This document shows, piece by piece, positions 33,001-45,569 of a DNA stretch of 64,000 nt (position 1 is the stretch's first letter; every line of letters begins with the position of its first letter). The stretch comes from Parelaphostrongylus tenuis (lineage: Eukaryota; Nematoda; Chromadorea; Rhabditida; Metastrongylidae), in contig JAHQIW010005468.1 of the NCBI GenBank assembly GCA_019055375.1, forward strand, positions 1 through 64,000, given 5' to 3'. The position numbers were made by a program, and so were the translations under genes. The notes below the pieces were generated by a model. It saw only the letters and a program-made list of their open reading frames with translations. It did no database searches and was not told the origin of the DNA.

Positions 33001-36000
33001 GTCTATTGGTCTTGATATATTTTATCAAATACAATACTCGAAGGCTATCATAGCGACTAGAAATCAGAAAACAGTGTATAGTTCGTCAAAAATGATGTTA
33101 CACTGTGCACGTGATGCCAGTTCATCGATAACTCTCGCCACAACTAAGTTTAGAACTTTTTTGTTATTGAACAGCCATTTAAGACAAACCTTTTTCTTGA
33201 ACAAAGACTTTTTACCAAACTGTTAGTAATTTCTACAAGCTTCAATCGCGGAGATTTGAAAAGTGCATTTGTTCTAAAGGCCTTTTTATAGTGCTGCAGC
33301 ACTGAAAATAGTTTATGTTCCACGCTTGTCGCCCATTATCGTGCTCATATGTATTTGTCTGTACTGTTATACATTAACGAATATTGGCTCTGTCGGGGTT
33401 TTTTCTGGCTGCGCAATCGAAATCGTACCATATAGCTTCTTGGAAAGACTACACATTTTGAACTGCACTTTTACAACATCGTCAAAAAATAGACAATAAG
33501 AAATAGATGCGTTTATTTCCAACTGATGTGGTCTTCCTATTGAAAAGTGGGGATTTTCAGGGCACATGGGCGCTCTTTCTACTGATAGGGACCTTCATTT
33601 AGAAGGTTTTTTCAATTCTCTAATGCATGGACTTCACAATGCTAATGCCAATAGATCCGCTGCGAAGTTCAAAGGAGGCTAACTACTTAGAGTGTAAAAC
33701 CTGATCTTTTTTTGTTGCTACAGCGCACGAAGAGACTGTTGTAAAGTAATAGATTGACTGTTATAATTATTACTTTTCAAGCTAAGGAATGCCTACTAAA
33801 ATAGCACTGAAAAGCCAAGCGCAAACGATAGCGCAGAACACAGAACACTCCAAGGGCTAAACGTAACTTTTTCGTTGTCACTGCAGTGCAAAAAAAAAAG
33901 GTTTCTTCAAAAATAAGTTTGTGTTTAGAATTGCTGCTTCTCCAGCTACTATGATTGACCAAATGTCTACTCAAACTTCAGTAAAGAAACTTTGTTTGGT
34001 GAAAAAATACGAGGGTAAAATGCATTATACAGTCCGAAAAAAAATGTAAGATTAGTTATACTGTCATATAGTTTGGGCTGTCGAGTCTAGTGAAAAATCT
34101 GTGCTCGACAAGAAAATCACAAAAAGGCGCCTGTGACATTTTTGGTGCACACGGTTCCGAAAGGGTTAGGGGAGTTTTCTGCAATGTGGTTTTGAGACTG
34201 ATTTACAAATTTCCACTCGCTTATATTATATTGATACCGTCGTCTCAAGACTTTTTATAACGTCTAAAACGTTTTGAGTTGGATGATATAGTCCTTAGTG
34301 ATCTTTGTCTATCTCTTTCTCCTTTGAAAAACGACTGTCTCAGTTAGTAATTGCAATATAGGTGACTTTCCAGTTTTACACCGAATCAGAATTCAATTCA
34401 GGTAGAGAGACAAGCAGAATTATGAAAGATAAGGAGGCAAAAACAATTATATAAATTTTACGTTAGGTCATTTTGAAAACTTGACAACTTTCATCAACAT
34501 GAGATCGATTTCTTTTGTTCTTTTGTTCATTCTAATACACAAAGTTTCATTTCAATACAGCTACTTGTGGACAAATCATGTACAAATCGTTATCATAGTT
34601 AAGCTAAGTTCCAAACATCAAAATTTACGTGAACAGACATTTTTATGTCTAAAGGTCCTATCTCGATTTTTCTTTCCCCACTATACAGATGAAGTGTGAC
34701 AGAGATAATTGGTTCTGAGGAGCGTTCTAAACTATCTCTCTGCTTTGCTTGTACATCAAAGTCAAACAGTCTCGAACAATTCTAGTAATAATAGGTGGTA
34801 AATCTCCGGAAGACGTATTTGCTGCGACCTGTTTAAGAATTGTGATGTTCAGGGATCGACTTCCATATTGGTCTTAACCTTTCCCAAGAGTATCGCGTAG
34901 CGCGAATTTCGTTACCCGGAATCATGGACATGATCAGCGATATGTGGTCCAGTGCACGCGTGTTTTCCTTATTCTATCATTACGTGACGTCTGATAAGGT
35001 TTGAGTTTCGCCGTTAGTTTATTTGAATACACCTAACTATATCGTGAATTTGCAAGCTATGCAAACTGGAAAAAATTGGGAGTGATCAGAAAAAAAACTC
35101 TCTGTTTTTGACGTGAGTCATTCAATTTTGAGAAGTCGTTTTGATCATATCTGAAAGAAACGCCATCATTCGGCTTCACTAAGCATCATTAGAGGCGACT
35201 AAATTCAAATTCGATCCATGCAAGGACTTGTGGTGGCATAATGATGCATTAAATTAGTGTTACTTTGCTTTTAAAAAAGATTAGTGACAAATTTGCGGAC
35301 CCGAACAACGAGCTATTCCAGTGTACATTACGGGACATCTCTAACTATTGCTCTTCACGCGCCCACTAAGTACATGAGAAACAGCAAATGCTGAAGAACT
35401 TTGTGAAACGTAATGCTTCAATACTCGGATATTTTTGGCCAATATGACATCAGAGGGGCGTCGACTGAGAACTGCAATAGAAATAATAAATTACAAATTC
35501 GCTGCACGATTGATAGAGAATGAAAAAACATATCTTTCGTTCAGAGTGTTTTCTCAAATCCACAGCTCAAATTTTAATATGCCAAATAATCATTTTTGAG
35601 CCACGCATGTCAAATGGTATGTCAAAATGGGCTAAACATCCGGGCTCTATATGTCAGCTCATCTTTAACAGACCGCATGACATGCGTGGCTCAAAAATGA
35701 TTATTTGGCATATTGAGCTTTGAGCTTAAGGTCTTAAAAAAATCTAAACGAAAGATATGATGTATTAAATATACTAGCCAAGAGCAATCGAGTGTGTTCC
35801 GTGATAATTTCATTGCCCATAGAGTGTAAAAAATTTGTCGTCGCTAACTCTTAGTGTGGGGATGGAGCACCCACACAGGATTGGCAAAAGACGAGAAAGG
35901 GTAGCTGTCCGACTGACGAGATCGCAAGATCGAAACACGTCTATGGCTCTCTATAAGTCATCCCATTTTAGCAGACCACATGACATGCGTGGCTCAAAAA

Positions 36001-39000
36001 ATAATTTCGCGTAATGAAAGAATAAGTGGACTTCCAGTATATACGATATTTTACAGAATCGCTGTCGTGCCGTGAACTTTGCTCCTTCGATGTTGTAAAA
36101 TTCAAACTTTGCTTGTTTGGTCGAATATAGAAGCTTTATTTATTTATTTATTTGATCCGTAATCACAGTAATTTTTTCCACTGTGTGGATCCCTGTACTT
36201 CTAGCATTCAAGTCGTTTTTCGTCTTCTTCCTGTGCGGTGTAAAATTTTAGTTGAGCGAGCATCCTTACAATCTCGAGGATAGCTTGCTATGGCGTCCCA
36301 TAGGGCATTGTTGTTGACTGTCGCAGACAGTTGGGGAATGAAGCTCAGCTCCACGCGCGCGGCGACGAGCGTCACAATCACACGGCCACGGCGCCCCCAT
36401 TAGAAGTTAATGTATCGAAATACCCTTGAGTGTCATTTCTTTGGAGAAACACGCTCTCATTCACCTTTATGATGCTTATTAGAGTCGAATGCAATACACC
36501 TTGTGCTTTACTCATTAATACGACTACATTTATTATTGAAATAGTCTGAGTATAAAATAAATAAGGATGATTAGACGCGTTGGGAATTTCCTTTTTATTT
36601 CAATAAATTCTGCTTCAGAATAGCGATTTAAATCGAGCGATGACAAATCCTTCATGGATCGATGTGTGGTACAAGTGCACCGCGAATAATCCCGAGCAAC
36701 ATGCGATGGAGCAAGCAGCCGGTTTCGGTATCGGAAACGCCCGCTCACTTGGCACCATATTCAACTTGGTTGGCTTTACTCATATAATTCTTCTTCAAGT
36801 GAAAGCAGTTAAGGTTTCCCATTCGATTGGAAAAGTTTCCTAACTTCTGAGTCTCCCAAAGTGTACATGCCAACGATAGCTTATCATCGTGCACGGGCAC
36901 ATCGGGCAAAGGACAGTCCTTGCAAAGGGATGAGGTTGAGAGAATCTAGAAGAATTGTAGCCGCAAGATTGCCGAGATGAGAAAAAACTTAAATTTTGGG
37001 GCAGGAACGGTTACAAAGGACTTATTCTATCCAAACAGATAGAAGACGAATGGCCAAGTCGTCAAATAGTCTCTTTTATAGTTGTGTTTCACTGTGCACG
37101 CTTGAAGTGGCATGTCTAAATCGTGAATAAAATCTATCTAGGTACATAAAGAGCACAGGAGTCCATACTTGTTGTCAATGAGAAGATTTGTTTGATAATT
37201 TAGTGATTGAAAATCTGTGAGTTTTGGACCTAATGAAATCAATGATAGCAAATTCGCCTTCTGTTTGTACATAAAATTTTAAGTAGACAGGCTTAGAAAC
37301 TATCGGAGGGTTTGAAGAAGCATACGGTAGGTGGGAGATTTGGCAATGTGATAGATGAGGCAGAGCTTTTTAGCTCAGTTCGTTCAACTTTTATTGTCGG
37401 TAGTGTGACGTATGGCCGCGTTTCATTGTATAAACAAGGACCATTTGATTTACATTCATCGCCCATTTGTCGACAATCTTTAACTTTCCAGTTTTCTTCA
37501 TATGCTTTGAAACAACTGAAATTTTCACCTTTATTGGGGTTTTTGTAGAGCTGTGTTTTCAGCACACCTCAAATTCATAGTCGTCTGTCGCAAGGAGACG
37601 TCGATGAACTTTCCATTTCCATGTTCCAACACGACATGGTGAAATTTCTGAAGTCAACGTTCTTTTGCGCGTTCGTAAACAATTTGATAACCTTATATGA
37701 CTTTAATGTTTCGCATTATACGATCGAGTTCGATCTTGTGAAATGCTTTATCGATATCGCTTATTTGACGTCTCAACTGCACAAGCTCAAAATCTGTTCA
37801 GTTTACAAATCCTATTTTGAATCAAACATATGCTATCCAAATACCAAATTGAGTGTTACAATGAAATAATTAACATAGCATTCATATAAAATTCAGTGCT
37901 ATAGCATATACAGGAAAAGTGGGACTGCAAATCGATCATTATCTCCATATTAAGTAATAAGTTTGACTACATCTGCTACTCTTCTTCCACTAGCTCAGCT
38001 CTTTTGAGGGAGCAACGTTTAGTACATTCCGTTCCTTCTTTACTTTCGGGTAATTAGTTGATTTTTTTATTACTTATCTTCTCTGTTGCACTTTTGCAGC
38101 ATCTTCTTTTCTCAGTCCTCAGCGAAAAATTTTCAGCTCGTCACTGGTCATCTTGTCGGCAAGAAAATGCTCACATTTCTTGAAAACCCGGTTATTAACG
38201 AAACAGGCTATTTGACAGATGGAAATTTAGCTAAAGGTCATGGCTTTTTTTACGCTCCTGCACATGGAAAGGAAGTAAGTTATAATGTCGTGAATACATT
38301 TCTTGAGGTAGCTGTTGAACAGAAGCATTTGCAAAAAGAAGTCAGACCATAGGAGCGAACAAAACGCAAACAATGAAACGTTTCTGTATAGATAAATTTT
38401 AAAAAACAGAAAAGTCAAGCAGTTATGCAACGTGTCAAGGACTAGATTTCGACAATCCACATTATGAATGGTCTTTGAGTCACCGCTTCTTTTTCGGTTC
38501 GGAATAAATCAAAGGCAAAAAAGTGGAATCAATTCCAGCAAAATATCAAACAAAGCTGGAAATCCCAGGCTATGCGTTGTATAAAATCTTGTGCATTCAT
38601 ATCAACCATATTGTTCTAGTTTTTCATAGCTTCGACTAACTAGTAAAGAATAACGGAAATCAGTATCTACAAGGCGAAAGAAAATCAAGAGCAGAAAATT
38701 TCTTCACACATAATTTTTTTTGCGAAGGAATTCGAATACAAGTAAACTTTATTGATATTCTTGACACACAGTTTTTGGTCTTACATTCATGGCGCTTGTT
38801 GAATTACAAAGCTGCGAGAATAAAGAGTGATTTGAACCTTTGTTTCGCCCTTAACGTAGAAAGAGAGAAAGCAACACAATGGCCTCGATAGTGCAGTGGT
38901 CAGCACGTCATTCTGCAAGAGTAAAGCATAAGTTCGACTCCTGCCTGAGATTCAGAGTTTTGAATGTTACTCAGGAATCTTGGATAAACACCTATGAAAT

Positions 39001-40011
39001 CATAATTTTGCTAAAAAGCTGGTAAAGTAGAAGAATTCTTTGAAGGTTACTGGATTATTCAAGGAAAGTCGGAACTGTTGTGGTTCGAAAGAACCTTAAT
39101 CAAATTGTCTTTTCTCATTAACGTAATTCAAAGTTACAATATTTATTCTTTTGAAAAATCTGTAATGATCGGCTGATTTCAATACTAAAGTAGTCTTTTA
39201 GCCCATAATTTCTCCCAGAAGCTGTACTAGTGAATCTGATAACCAAAAAAAAAAATCGTCGCGCTAGATATTTGACTTTTTCATTTTTAGCACGACCCGC
39301 TATCACAATTTCATTACACCCATCCTTGTATTGTCATTCGATTCGTATTCTTCCATTTATCGTTTTAGTCCTCGAACATTTTGCGTGTTGCTTCGACTGC
39401 TACTTAGTGACTTCATCTTCATCATAAATCTCGCAGAATATGAATGGAGTCAATTGTCCTTGCAATCTTGAGCCCGCGCCTGTTCAACATGTTAATTGAA
39501 ATCTATTCAGCAACCTTATAACTATAAAGTGAACTGTTTTCTGACGCGTTCCACAGCTTTCGTTAGGTAAGAGCTGCCTAAAGCACAATGCCATCTTCGA
39601 CTAGACTGATATCATGACATTGGTCAGCTGAGCTTCTGGAAAAATATTTGAACCCTAAACCTGGGATTTTTTTCGTAGGGATAAACTCTGGCATAGATCA
39701 CTGTTCATAAATTTTTCAGCAACGGTGAAATGTAAAACAACTTGAGTGAACGAACAGCACTTGATTAGCAGTAATAATCTTGGCAGTGGTTACTAACTCA
39801 CACGATTCTTTGTAAAACCTGAACTTTTCAGGGAGGTGGTCTGATTCATCATCCTGGCCATGGATGTCAACAAATCACATTCGACATTCGTAACCAAATT
39901 GTCATTGCTTATGTGACTAATGCACTAAAAATGGGGTATTTTGATTGTTGCCGCAATTACTGGAGAATTCATCAGGCTGTTTATGATGCTCTAGGAGACT
40001 CCAAGTTCTAA
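30059..40011 (+). CDS. Serine beta-lactamase-like (LACT family) protein
   Basis: Eight exons: 30059-30201, 30396-30519, 31741-31912, 32460-32685, 34853-34998, 36619-36768, 38137-38274 and 39832-40011, about 426 aa, typical of nematode LACT proteins. Residues 1-23 are hydrophobic ([20 protein letters not shown]), a signal or anchor. [19 protein letters not shown] precedes the serine-hydrolase core. Exon 3 has the S-x-x-K nucleophile motif in [11 protein letters not shown]. Exon 4 has [16 protein letters not shown], the Tyr of the second motif. Exon 8 has HHPGHGCQQ, the H-x-G third motif, and ends [10 protein letters not shown]. All splice phases agree except that exon 3 starts with one surplus base (GAACAC; the paralogue has GACAC). 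The substrate is unknown; family members include esterase- and peptidase-like enzymes. Its introns hold repeats, a SINE and a hammerhead element. Confidence 0.88.
30650..31440. repeat. Three ~150-bp units plus one inverted unit in LACT intron 2
   Basis: Units start near 30712, 30870 and 31012 with 'cattcgaaagctcaaat', 'cgacagcgcaagtttcaa' and 'cattcgatagcgcaagttt'. An inverted unit lies at about 31330-31440. The same order of segments occurs at 12230-12800. The paralogous intron at 50518-50858 lacks all of it, so the insertion followed the duplication or was lost there. Confidence 0.6.
32730..34020. repeat. Dispersed repeats in LACT intron 4
   Basis: Abundant-repeat motifs ('tatagtgctgcagcactg' near 33285, 'gttgctacagcgcacga' near 33710) flank unrecognised AT-rich sequence. 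No exon is supported between 32685 and 34853. Confidence 0.4.
35576..36010. mobile_element. Hammerhead retrozyme-like element in LACT intron 5
   Basis: A perfect 36-bp inverted repeat (35576-35611 against 35679-35714, ending in gacatgcgtggctca) marks a minus-oriented partial copy facing a plus-oriented one. The word gacatgcgtggctcaaaa repeats directly at 35679 and about 35986, a monomer period of about 307 bp. The ribozyme lies at 35907-35947. It shares long stretches with the 13.0-13.7 kb element ('gaaagatatgat', 'gagcaatcgagtgtg', 'gtcgtcgctaactctta'). Confidence 0.8.
35907..35947 (+). ncRNA. Hammerhead ribozyme, intact core
   Basis: GTCCGA, then CTGACGA (35913-35919), a perfect GATC-GCAA-GATC stem II (35920-35931) and GAAAC (35932-35936). 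A very short stem III leads to GTC (35939-35941) as the predicted cleavage triplet. The stem I return strand TATGGC has mismatches relative to the TTGGGC of the sister copy at 13525, so folding efficiency is uncertain. Confidence 0.75.
36165..36402 (-). repeat. tRNA-derived SINE, family 2
   Basis: The tail word 'gatccctgtacttctagca' (about 36188), 'caatctcgaggatag' (about 36269) and the head 'ccacggcgccc' (about 36385) align with 610-845. It lies antisense in LACT intron 5. Confidence 0.7.
36850..38100. other. LACT intron 6, no exon supported
   Basis: Two overlapping antisense frames near 37293-37565 look protein-like in places (for example [18 protein letters not shown] on the minus strand) but have no recognised domain, start context or linked exon. 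Confidence 0.3.
38880..38955 (+). repeat. tRNA-like SINE head (family 4)
   Basis: GGCCTCGATAGTGCAGTGG and AAGTTCGACTCCTGCCTGAG mark the A-box and B-box halves. It lies in LACT intron 7. Confidence 0.6.
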
Positions 40012-42560
40012 GTTCCACCTGTTAAAGATGGTTCTGCAGGGAAGCTATGCTCATATTAGCTCAACAGTCGACTTTTCAATCACTTCTTCTAACGCTTTCA
40101 ATTGATTTCAGTTTTTTTTTTTCGATTGACTTGTCATGTGTTGAAAATATGATGATCTTGAAGGAGAATTCACCTAAATTATTTAACAATATAGTATGAT
40201 GATTGTGGTTTTTGTGTGTGCTAGCTCATACTGAAGTAATATTTCTACTTTATGATGGATTACACAGTTCTTTTGTAAGCGTCAACGCAATATTCACTTG
40301 TTTGCAAGGCATCTTTGAGTTTGAGTTTTGTCGAGCAATTCTCATAAATCACAGAGGTATGTGTGCTGTTTTCCGGTCACAATTCTGGCACAACAGCAGC
40401 TTATGCACTGTGGCAACGTTGAATTGAGAAATGAGCTTTCCGCCGTACTTACACAGTGAAATAATAACATTCTTAGGCGCCCCTCTCATGAAGTGAGCCA
40501 GTAAGTCTCTAAGAACTGATCACTGCAAAGTAGTATTGAAATGTAGGTGATGTTTTCGTAGAAGCTACGAAGAATGGGGGGAAGGCTTTCAACAAGAACG
40601 TTTTCCTCGTGAGATTTTCGTCTTGGAGCCTAAGTAAAGCACTCTCGCAAAACCTCCAATTCGACACTCTAACTACCTTTTAATCTGAAAATGAAGACAG
40701 TTTACAAACAGTCAAGAAGTGTTTATATAAGGAACATCTTCTTTGTTGGATTTCTATTAGGGAGCGGTGTAACAAGTAAACTTGTGTGGTCCGTTGCCGC
40801 TATGCTGTCACCATGATATGCTTGCATTTCGGTTGTCGTTTCGAGTGCAAACAGAACTTGGTGATATAATATCTGCTGTAAGCCAGTAGCACAAAGTTGA
40901 TAGAAGAGCCGATGTGCATAATCGTTTGTCCTCGTTGGGTTTCGTTTTCATTTGCTAGAATCGAATCTTCTTCGCTGGAGCACCATCAAATGAGGCACAT
41001 CACTCGACGATGTTACATATAGAGCGGTTGTTGACGATATCTATTGTGCGCTGACAGTATTTTGTTTTTAAACGAACAATGCATCGTTTATTTTCACATT
41101 GTCATTAGGCCAGTAGAGTGAAACATAATCTTTTTTGATTAAACCCTTGAGTCCCAAGGTGATTTTCCATCGGTAGGCGGCGGATTTGCACGGCTACGAC
41201 GGGCGGTACAACGACAATGTGGTTGTTTATATAATTTAGATTTTTATCATCACTGAAGAAGATCAAGTCGTTATAAAATGATTGAATATGATAGAAAAGG
41301 CCTTTACGAGGCTCCTCTTAGTTGGAATATGCCAAGACATTTACAAAGCAATGAATTTTGGTCTAAAATATTAGTGCATGTTGCAATACGATGCCACTTC
41401 ATGATAATTCGGATCAGGTTTTTATTATTAGTATAGTTCAGGAGTTAGATTTCTCTTCAGCTGTAGAAGATACTCCAATAAGGCTACTTTTATTTGATAC
41501 ATACCTGAGCAATTACAAATTGGAATCTAGTAGAATGTTTGAAGCTTCTTAGAGGTCTAGTACAGCATGTCTAGTGACTTACGCATACTTCGGCGTTCTC
41601 GCATGCTTCATTCAATAGCTCATGCCTTACGGCTTACCACCACAAGTAATAGCAACGGCTCCGATGATGTTTGAGTTCTAGACGAAGTGAAATAAATCAC
41701 TTGATGTTGCTGTGTAGACTGATTTTCAGTCGAGTCGATGGATGACGGCTGTTACGCAGGCATATAATAATGCCATCATTCTATCAGAATAGTTGATTTT
41801 CTAGCGAGATCTCAAGCATTGTCGATTGGAAGATAATCTATGTAAAGTATGCTTAGAATCAAAATTTTACTACGTGATATCAAAAAATCAACTGTGAAGT
41901 CGATTCAGTGCACCCTCTAAGGCAAAGCATCATCTTTTTACCTTAGTTCAACGTAGTATAAAGGTCATTTCACAAGCCAAACTGACTGTAAAAATCGGCA
42001 TTTCTCAAGCTAACGAATGATTGCTAGAGATGGACTAAAGAAGAAGAATACAAATGTTAATACAGATAAATGCAGATACAAAAACAGTTAGAAGTATGTT
42101 CTCCCCACAGTGAATGTTTTTTTCCATGAAACGAAGGAATCTTATTATTACATGAGCAAACTTTATACCAAAGGATCTCTAACGGAAGTGTCTTTTGTTG
42201 TATTCCAACATTCAGTAATGATTATGTCCCCTCAGAACCACAGTTCACCTATATTGTGTTCCATATCTCCGTTGCGGCGCGCAAAAATGCACAATGGTCG
42301 CCGCGCGCAGCGAGAAATTTAGCAGACGGTGGCACATAAGTGTGCCACTTGGGACTCAAGGGGTTGAGCGCGTCACGATGTTACAAAACTGAACGCGAGA
42401 ATAGTTTTGTAAAAGTGTATAGACAGCTGTCTTCAAAATTCATTCTAACAAGATACAAAAGATGCATATTTGTGCCTTGTTTCCTACGTTAGAACAGCTA
42501 TTTTTTGTTCGTTACAAGTGCTTTCTTATACCACGCTCAAATTTCGACATATCTCATGAT
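40012..42560. other. Intergenic 3' of LACT, nothing recognised
   Basis: Diffuse AT-rich sequence with a few abundant-repeat words (about 41940-42020). No exon or RNA gene is supported. Confidence 0.35.
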
Positions 42561-42604
42561 TATTAGTTGAGCCAATATGTCATTTGGTCTGTTATGGGCT
42601 CTTG

Positions 42605-42657
42605 TACAGCCCGACATACTTGTTTCGGCCTTGCAGCCTCGTCAGCCGTGCAGGCTC
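42605..42657 (-). ncRNA. Hammerhead core, minus strand
   Basis: CTGACGA (42645-42639), stem II GGCT-GCAA-GGCC (42638-42627) and GAAAC (42626-42622) are all present in order. A GTC triplet follows after a short stem III. Stem I pairing is poor in this copy. Confidence 0.7.
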
Positions 42658-42840
42658 TAAGAAAACCCTCGAAATAAACGGTATAATATTTCAAAAATAC
42701 CAGCCAAGAGCAATCGAGTGTCTAAAGTTGCCGATCTAGTTATCTTGCGCTTGACGGCAATTGTGTAAATCGTTCTTCGTCGCATACTCTTTACAGGAGA
42801 TGGAGGAGGTCCGAGAGGATTTGCTAAAAACAAAGGGCCT

Positions 42841-42883
42841 GTCCGACTGACGGGGCTGCAAGGCCGAAACGCGTGTATTGCGC
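42841..42883 (+). ncRNA. Hammerhead core, plus strand, one substitution
   Basis: GTCCGA, CTGACGG (last core A changed to G), stem II GGCT-GCAA-GGCC, GAAAC (42866-42870), then GTA^TTGCGC with cleavage expected after 42877. Stem I has one mismatch and two wobbles. Confidence 0.7.
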
Positions 42884-43014
42884 TGTACAAGAGCCCTAGC
42901 CAACCACATGGCATATTGGCTCAAATAATAAGTATGAAATAAAATTGTACCATTGAAAACTAGTGTATCATGCCATGAAGTGATTACAATTTTGTATCAG
43001 TTCTCTAAGAGAGT

Positions 43015-44740
43015 TCCTTGATATTAAATTGTAGAAGACCTTGTTAGTTTCGAAATGTGAAATATTTAGCAATCTTCAGAGTTATTCAACAAATGCGTCA
43101 TAGTTCCCAGATGTGAAACACTTCTTGACTGATCACCTGTCATGAGAAAAATTTCATCTAGTGCGCTTGTGCCATATACGACTTGTTGTTGTCGTTTTTT
43201 TCTTTCTTAATAAGAGCAGTTGTTTTGTACTCCTCAAGTAGACTTCAGGATACGAAAAGCGAGAACTAGAGTGAACACAGGGAAAGAAAAGGATGGCAGT
43301 ATTGTGGAGAGACCACCACTAGTTTATGAAGGTGTGATCGATCTCCTCGTCGGTGATGTTGTTTTGGAGCCTAACAAAATGCTACCATACTTATTTCGGC
43401 ATCTTTTTCGCAATGTGTACCCTATTATCGTTCTCACTGGCTTCTCCTATCTTGTTGAATGAATCATCCGCAGTAAAACTGTGGAAGAGAATTTCAGTGT
43501 CGATCATATGTGAACACACATCTAGACAGAATAGGAATTTCGAGCACTATTTTCAAATACACAGGCTTGGTGTTTGACATTTCGCCATGCTGTATTTTGG
43601 TGCTGTTAGTGAAAATGCAAAATCACCTGTCGATGAAAAAGTTTTCTTTTAAGTTAATGCTCACGAGTTGACTAATGAATGGTTGCGTAACTTCGGCATT
43701 TTCCATAAAGTTTTTTTCGAAGAGTGGCAATATCCTATGTATCAATTGATGCACACTGGCGTTTATTTCTCTTGGTTTTCCGTAGTACGTGAGACTCGAC
43801 GATATCTCAAGCTTGTGTGAAAGCATTAGATATTTTCATAATAAAACGATTAGTGCAGTAGATGAAAACGAGAGTAGATTCTGAGATCGACGATCGTCGT
43901 TGAGCGAAATATTTTGGTGTGTTTAAAGTGTTAAAACGGTCGTTTCCGAACATCCCTAGCCACTGCGCCATACACACAGGTAAAAGTATTTAATAAATTT
44001 CTAAATTGAAATCAAACAAACGTTAACTTGAGAAATATGCGAACTTGAATGTGATTGTTGTGGTATTTTCGCATTAATGAAGTCAAAAATTGTTTATTGT
44101 TTTATTATTTCTATGGTTTCTTGAAATTTTGTTAGCCCTTTTATCATTGCTATCATTTCTACAGGACTACAAAATTTGATAGTCGGATGTACGTTGAAAA
44201 AGAACGAAATGTACTTTGCATAAATCGATTGAACTGTTTTCAATGACGATAAAAAACCACTCATGTATTCTTTGTTCTTGCATGGGGTCGTCGGCGGCAC
44301 ATTATATCGCAGACCTTTCTTCTCCGACTGAACAAATGGGGATTACGACAAGGACTCCCCTTTTCTTACTAATGCATTTCAATTACCTTGTAGATGATTG
44401 AAACTACTCTTTGTAACATTTTGTATTTCTGTCTTTCGCCCTCTTTTTTCCTGACACTTACGATAATGACGAATTTTTGAATAAGTGATTCCCACATATT
44501 TTCCTTAACCAGTTTGCTTAAGGAATTCAACAACTTATAAAAGAAACCATTTTCTAAAGTCTTTAAGGCATTTTTGAATATTATTTCCGTTTCAAACCTG
44601 CCCAGTAGATTTGGCAAAATGGTTGTTCATTATGGACAGCTGATACAGTTGATTTTATTTGAGCCGCTAATGCTTGACATGACACTTCGGAAGCAGCAGA
44701 CAGTTTAACGTTCATATAGAAGACATTTTATTTCTCCATC
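43015..44740. repeat. Segmental duplication block, copy B
   Basis: Counterpart of 23180-25190. Copy B has an 80-codon open frame at 43220-43462 (ending RHLFRNVYPIIVLTGFSYLVE-like) that is disrupted in copy A, so it may be the trace of an exon, but no family is recognised. A later match links 26990 ('ggaaaatgagcgac') with 44960 ('ggaaaatgagcgat'). Confidence 0.65.
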
Positions 44741-45569
44741 CTACAACAGTAGTCCATGAAAAGAAAAGTGGGTAAACCCAGTCGCAGTTCCATGGGTCAG
44801 TCCTACAATCTTCCTAGGTCTTCTTCACAACACCTATAGGTAAATATTACGTAGCAACGAGATTCTTTCTCTTTTTTAAAGAAAAAATGAATTTTCAATA
44901 GCCTTCCCCACTATTTGCACTGGAGAACTATTTTTAGTCAATGTCATCAAAATTGAAAAGGAAAATGAGCGATGTTGACACTGGTCACGTTCACGAACCG
45001 AACCATCATCGCCACCTTTGTTGGACTTTATGTATGTTTGATGAACGGGGCTAAGAATAAAAGCAAAGTATCCCTATCACGTCATAATGTACTGCGTAAA
45101 GAATTTAGGGACTTAAAGCCTTTTTCGACAACAAACATAGCGCTTCTATATTTCAAATCTTATATTTGTATGCCGTCTATTGCTTTTCATAGAAGACACT
45201 ATCGTGAAATACATCCTTAATAATATGGAGATAGTAGTTAAGCTTGAACTAATTTTGTACTTACGATAGAATAACAATTTTTTGAACATATTCGCCGCAC
45301 AGTTGACGATGTCTTTGATATAATTATAAAACGAAAACAATATAGGGTAAATCGATAAAAAGCAAAATAATAAAATTCGCCTTGACAACAAAAACTTTCA
45401 ACAGTCTATGTTTCTCTGATCTGTTTTTGAGAATATCAATAATTCTTTGAAAAGTAACAGGTTTAAGTGGTTGTGCACATAATAGTGTTCTAGAAAATAC
45501 TTAACCTTATCGCTTCTAGTTACGAATATTGTGTGTAATGGATACTTATCCGTTATTTGAACGCCAATT

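Larger units (their letters stand above)
42571..42930. mobile_element. Hammerhead element with outward-pointing ribozymes
   Basis: The ends are inverted repeats: 'ttgagccaatatg' ... 'gggctcttgtacagc' on the left, 'gctgtacaagagccc' ... 'catattggctcaa' on the right. A minus-strand hammerhead core lies at 42645-42622 and a plus-strand core at 42841-42883. The body contains 'aagagcaatcgagtgt', shared with the 13 and 35.6 kb elements, so it is the same family in a compact form. Confidence 0.8.

Noticed and set aside
37293..37565. 90-codon minus-strand frame inside LACT intron 6
   Set aside because: It looks protein-like but has no domain, splice-linked exon or counterpart in the duplicated copy; not enough to call a gene.
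43220..43462. 80-codon frame in duplication block B
   Set aside because: The aligned copy A segment is interrupted and no family matches, so coding capacity is not supported.
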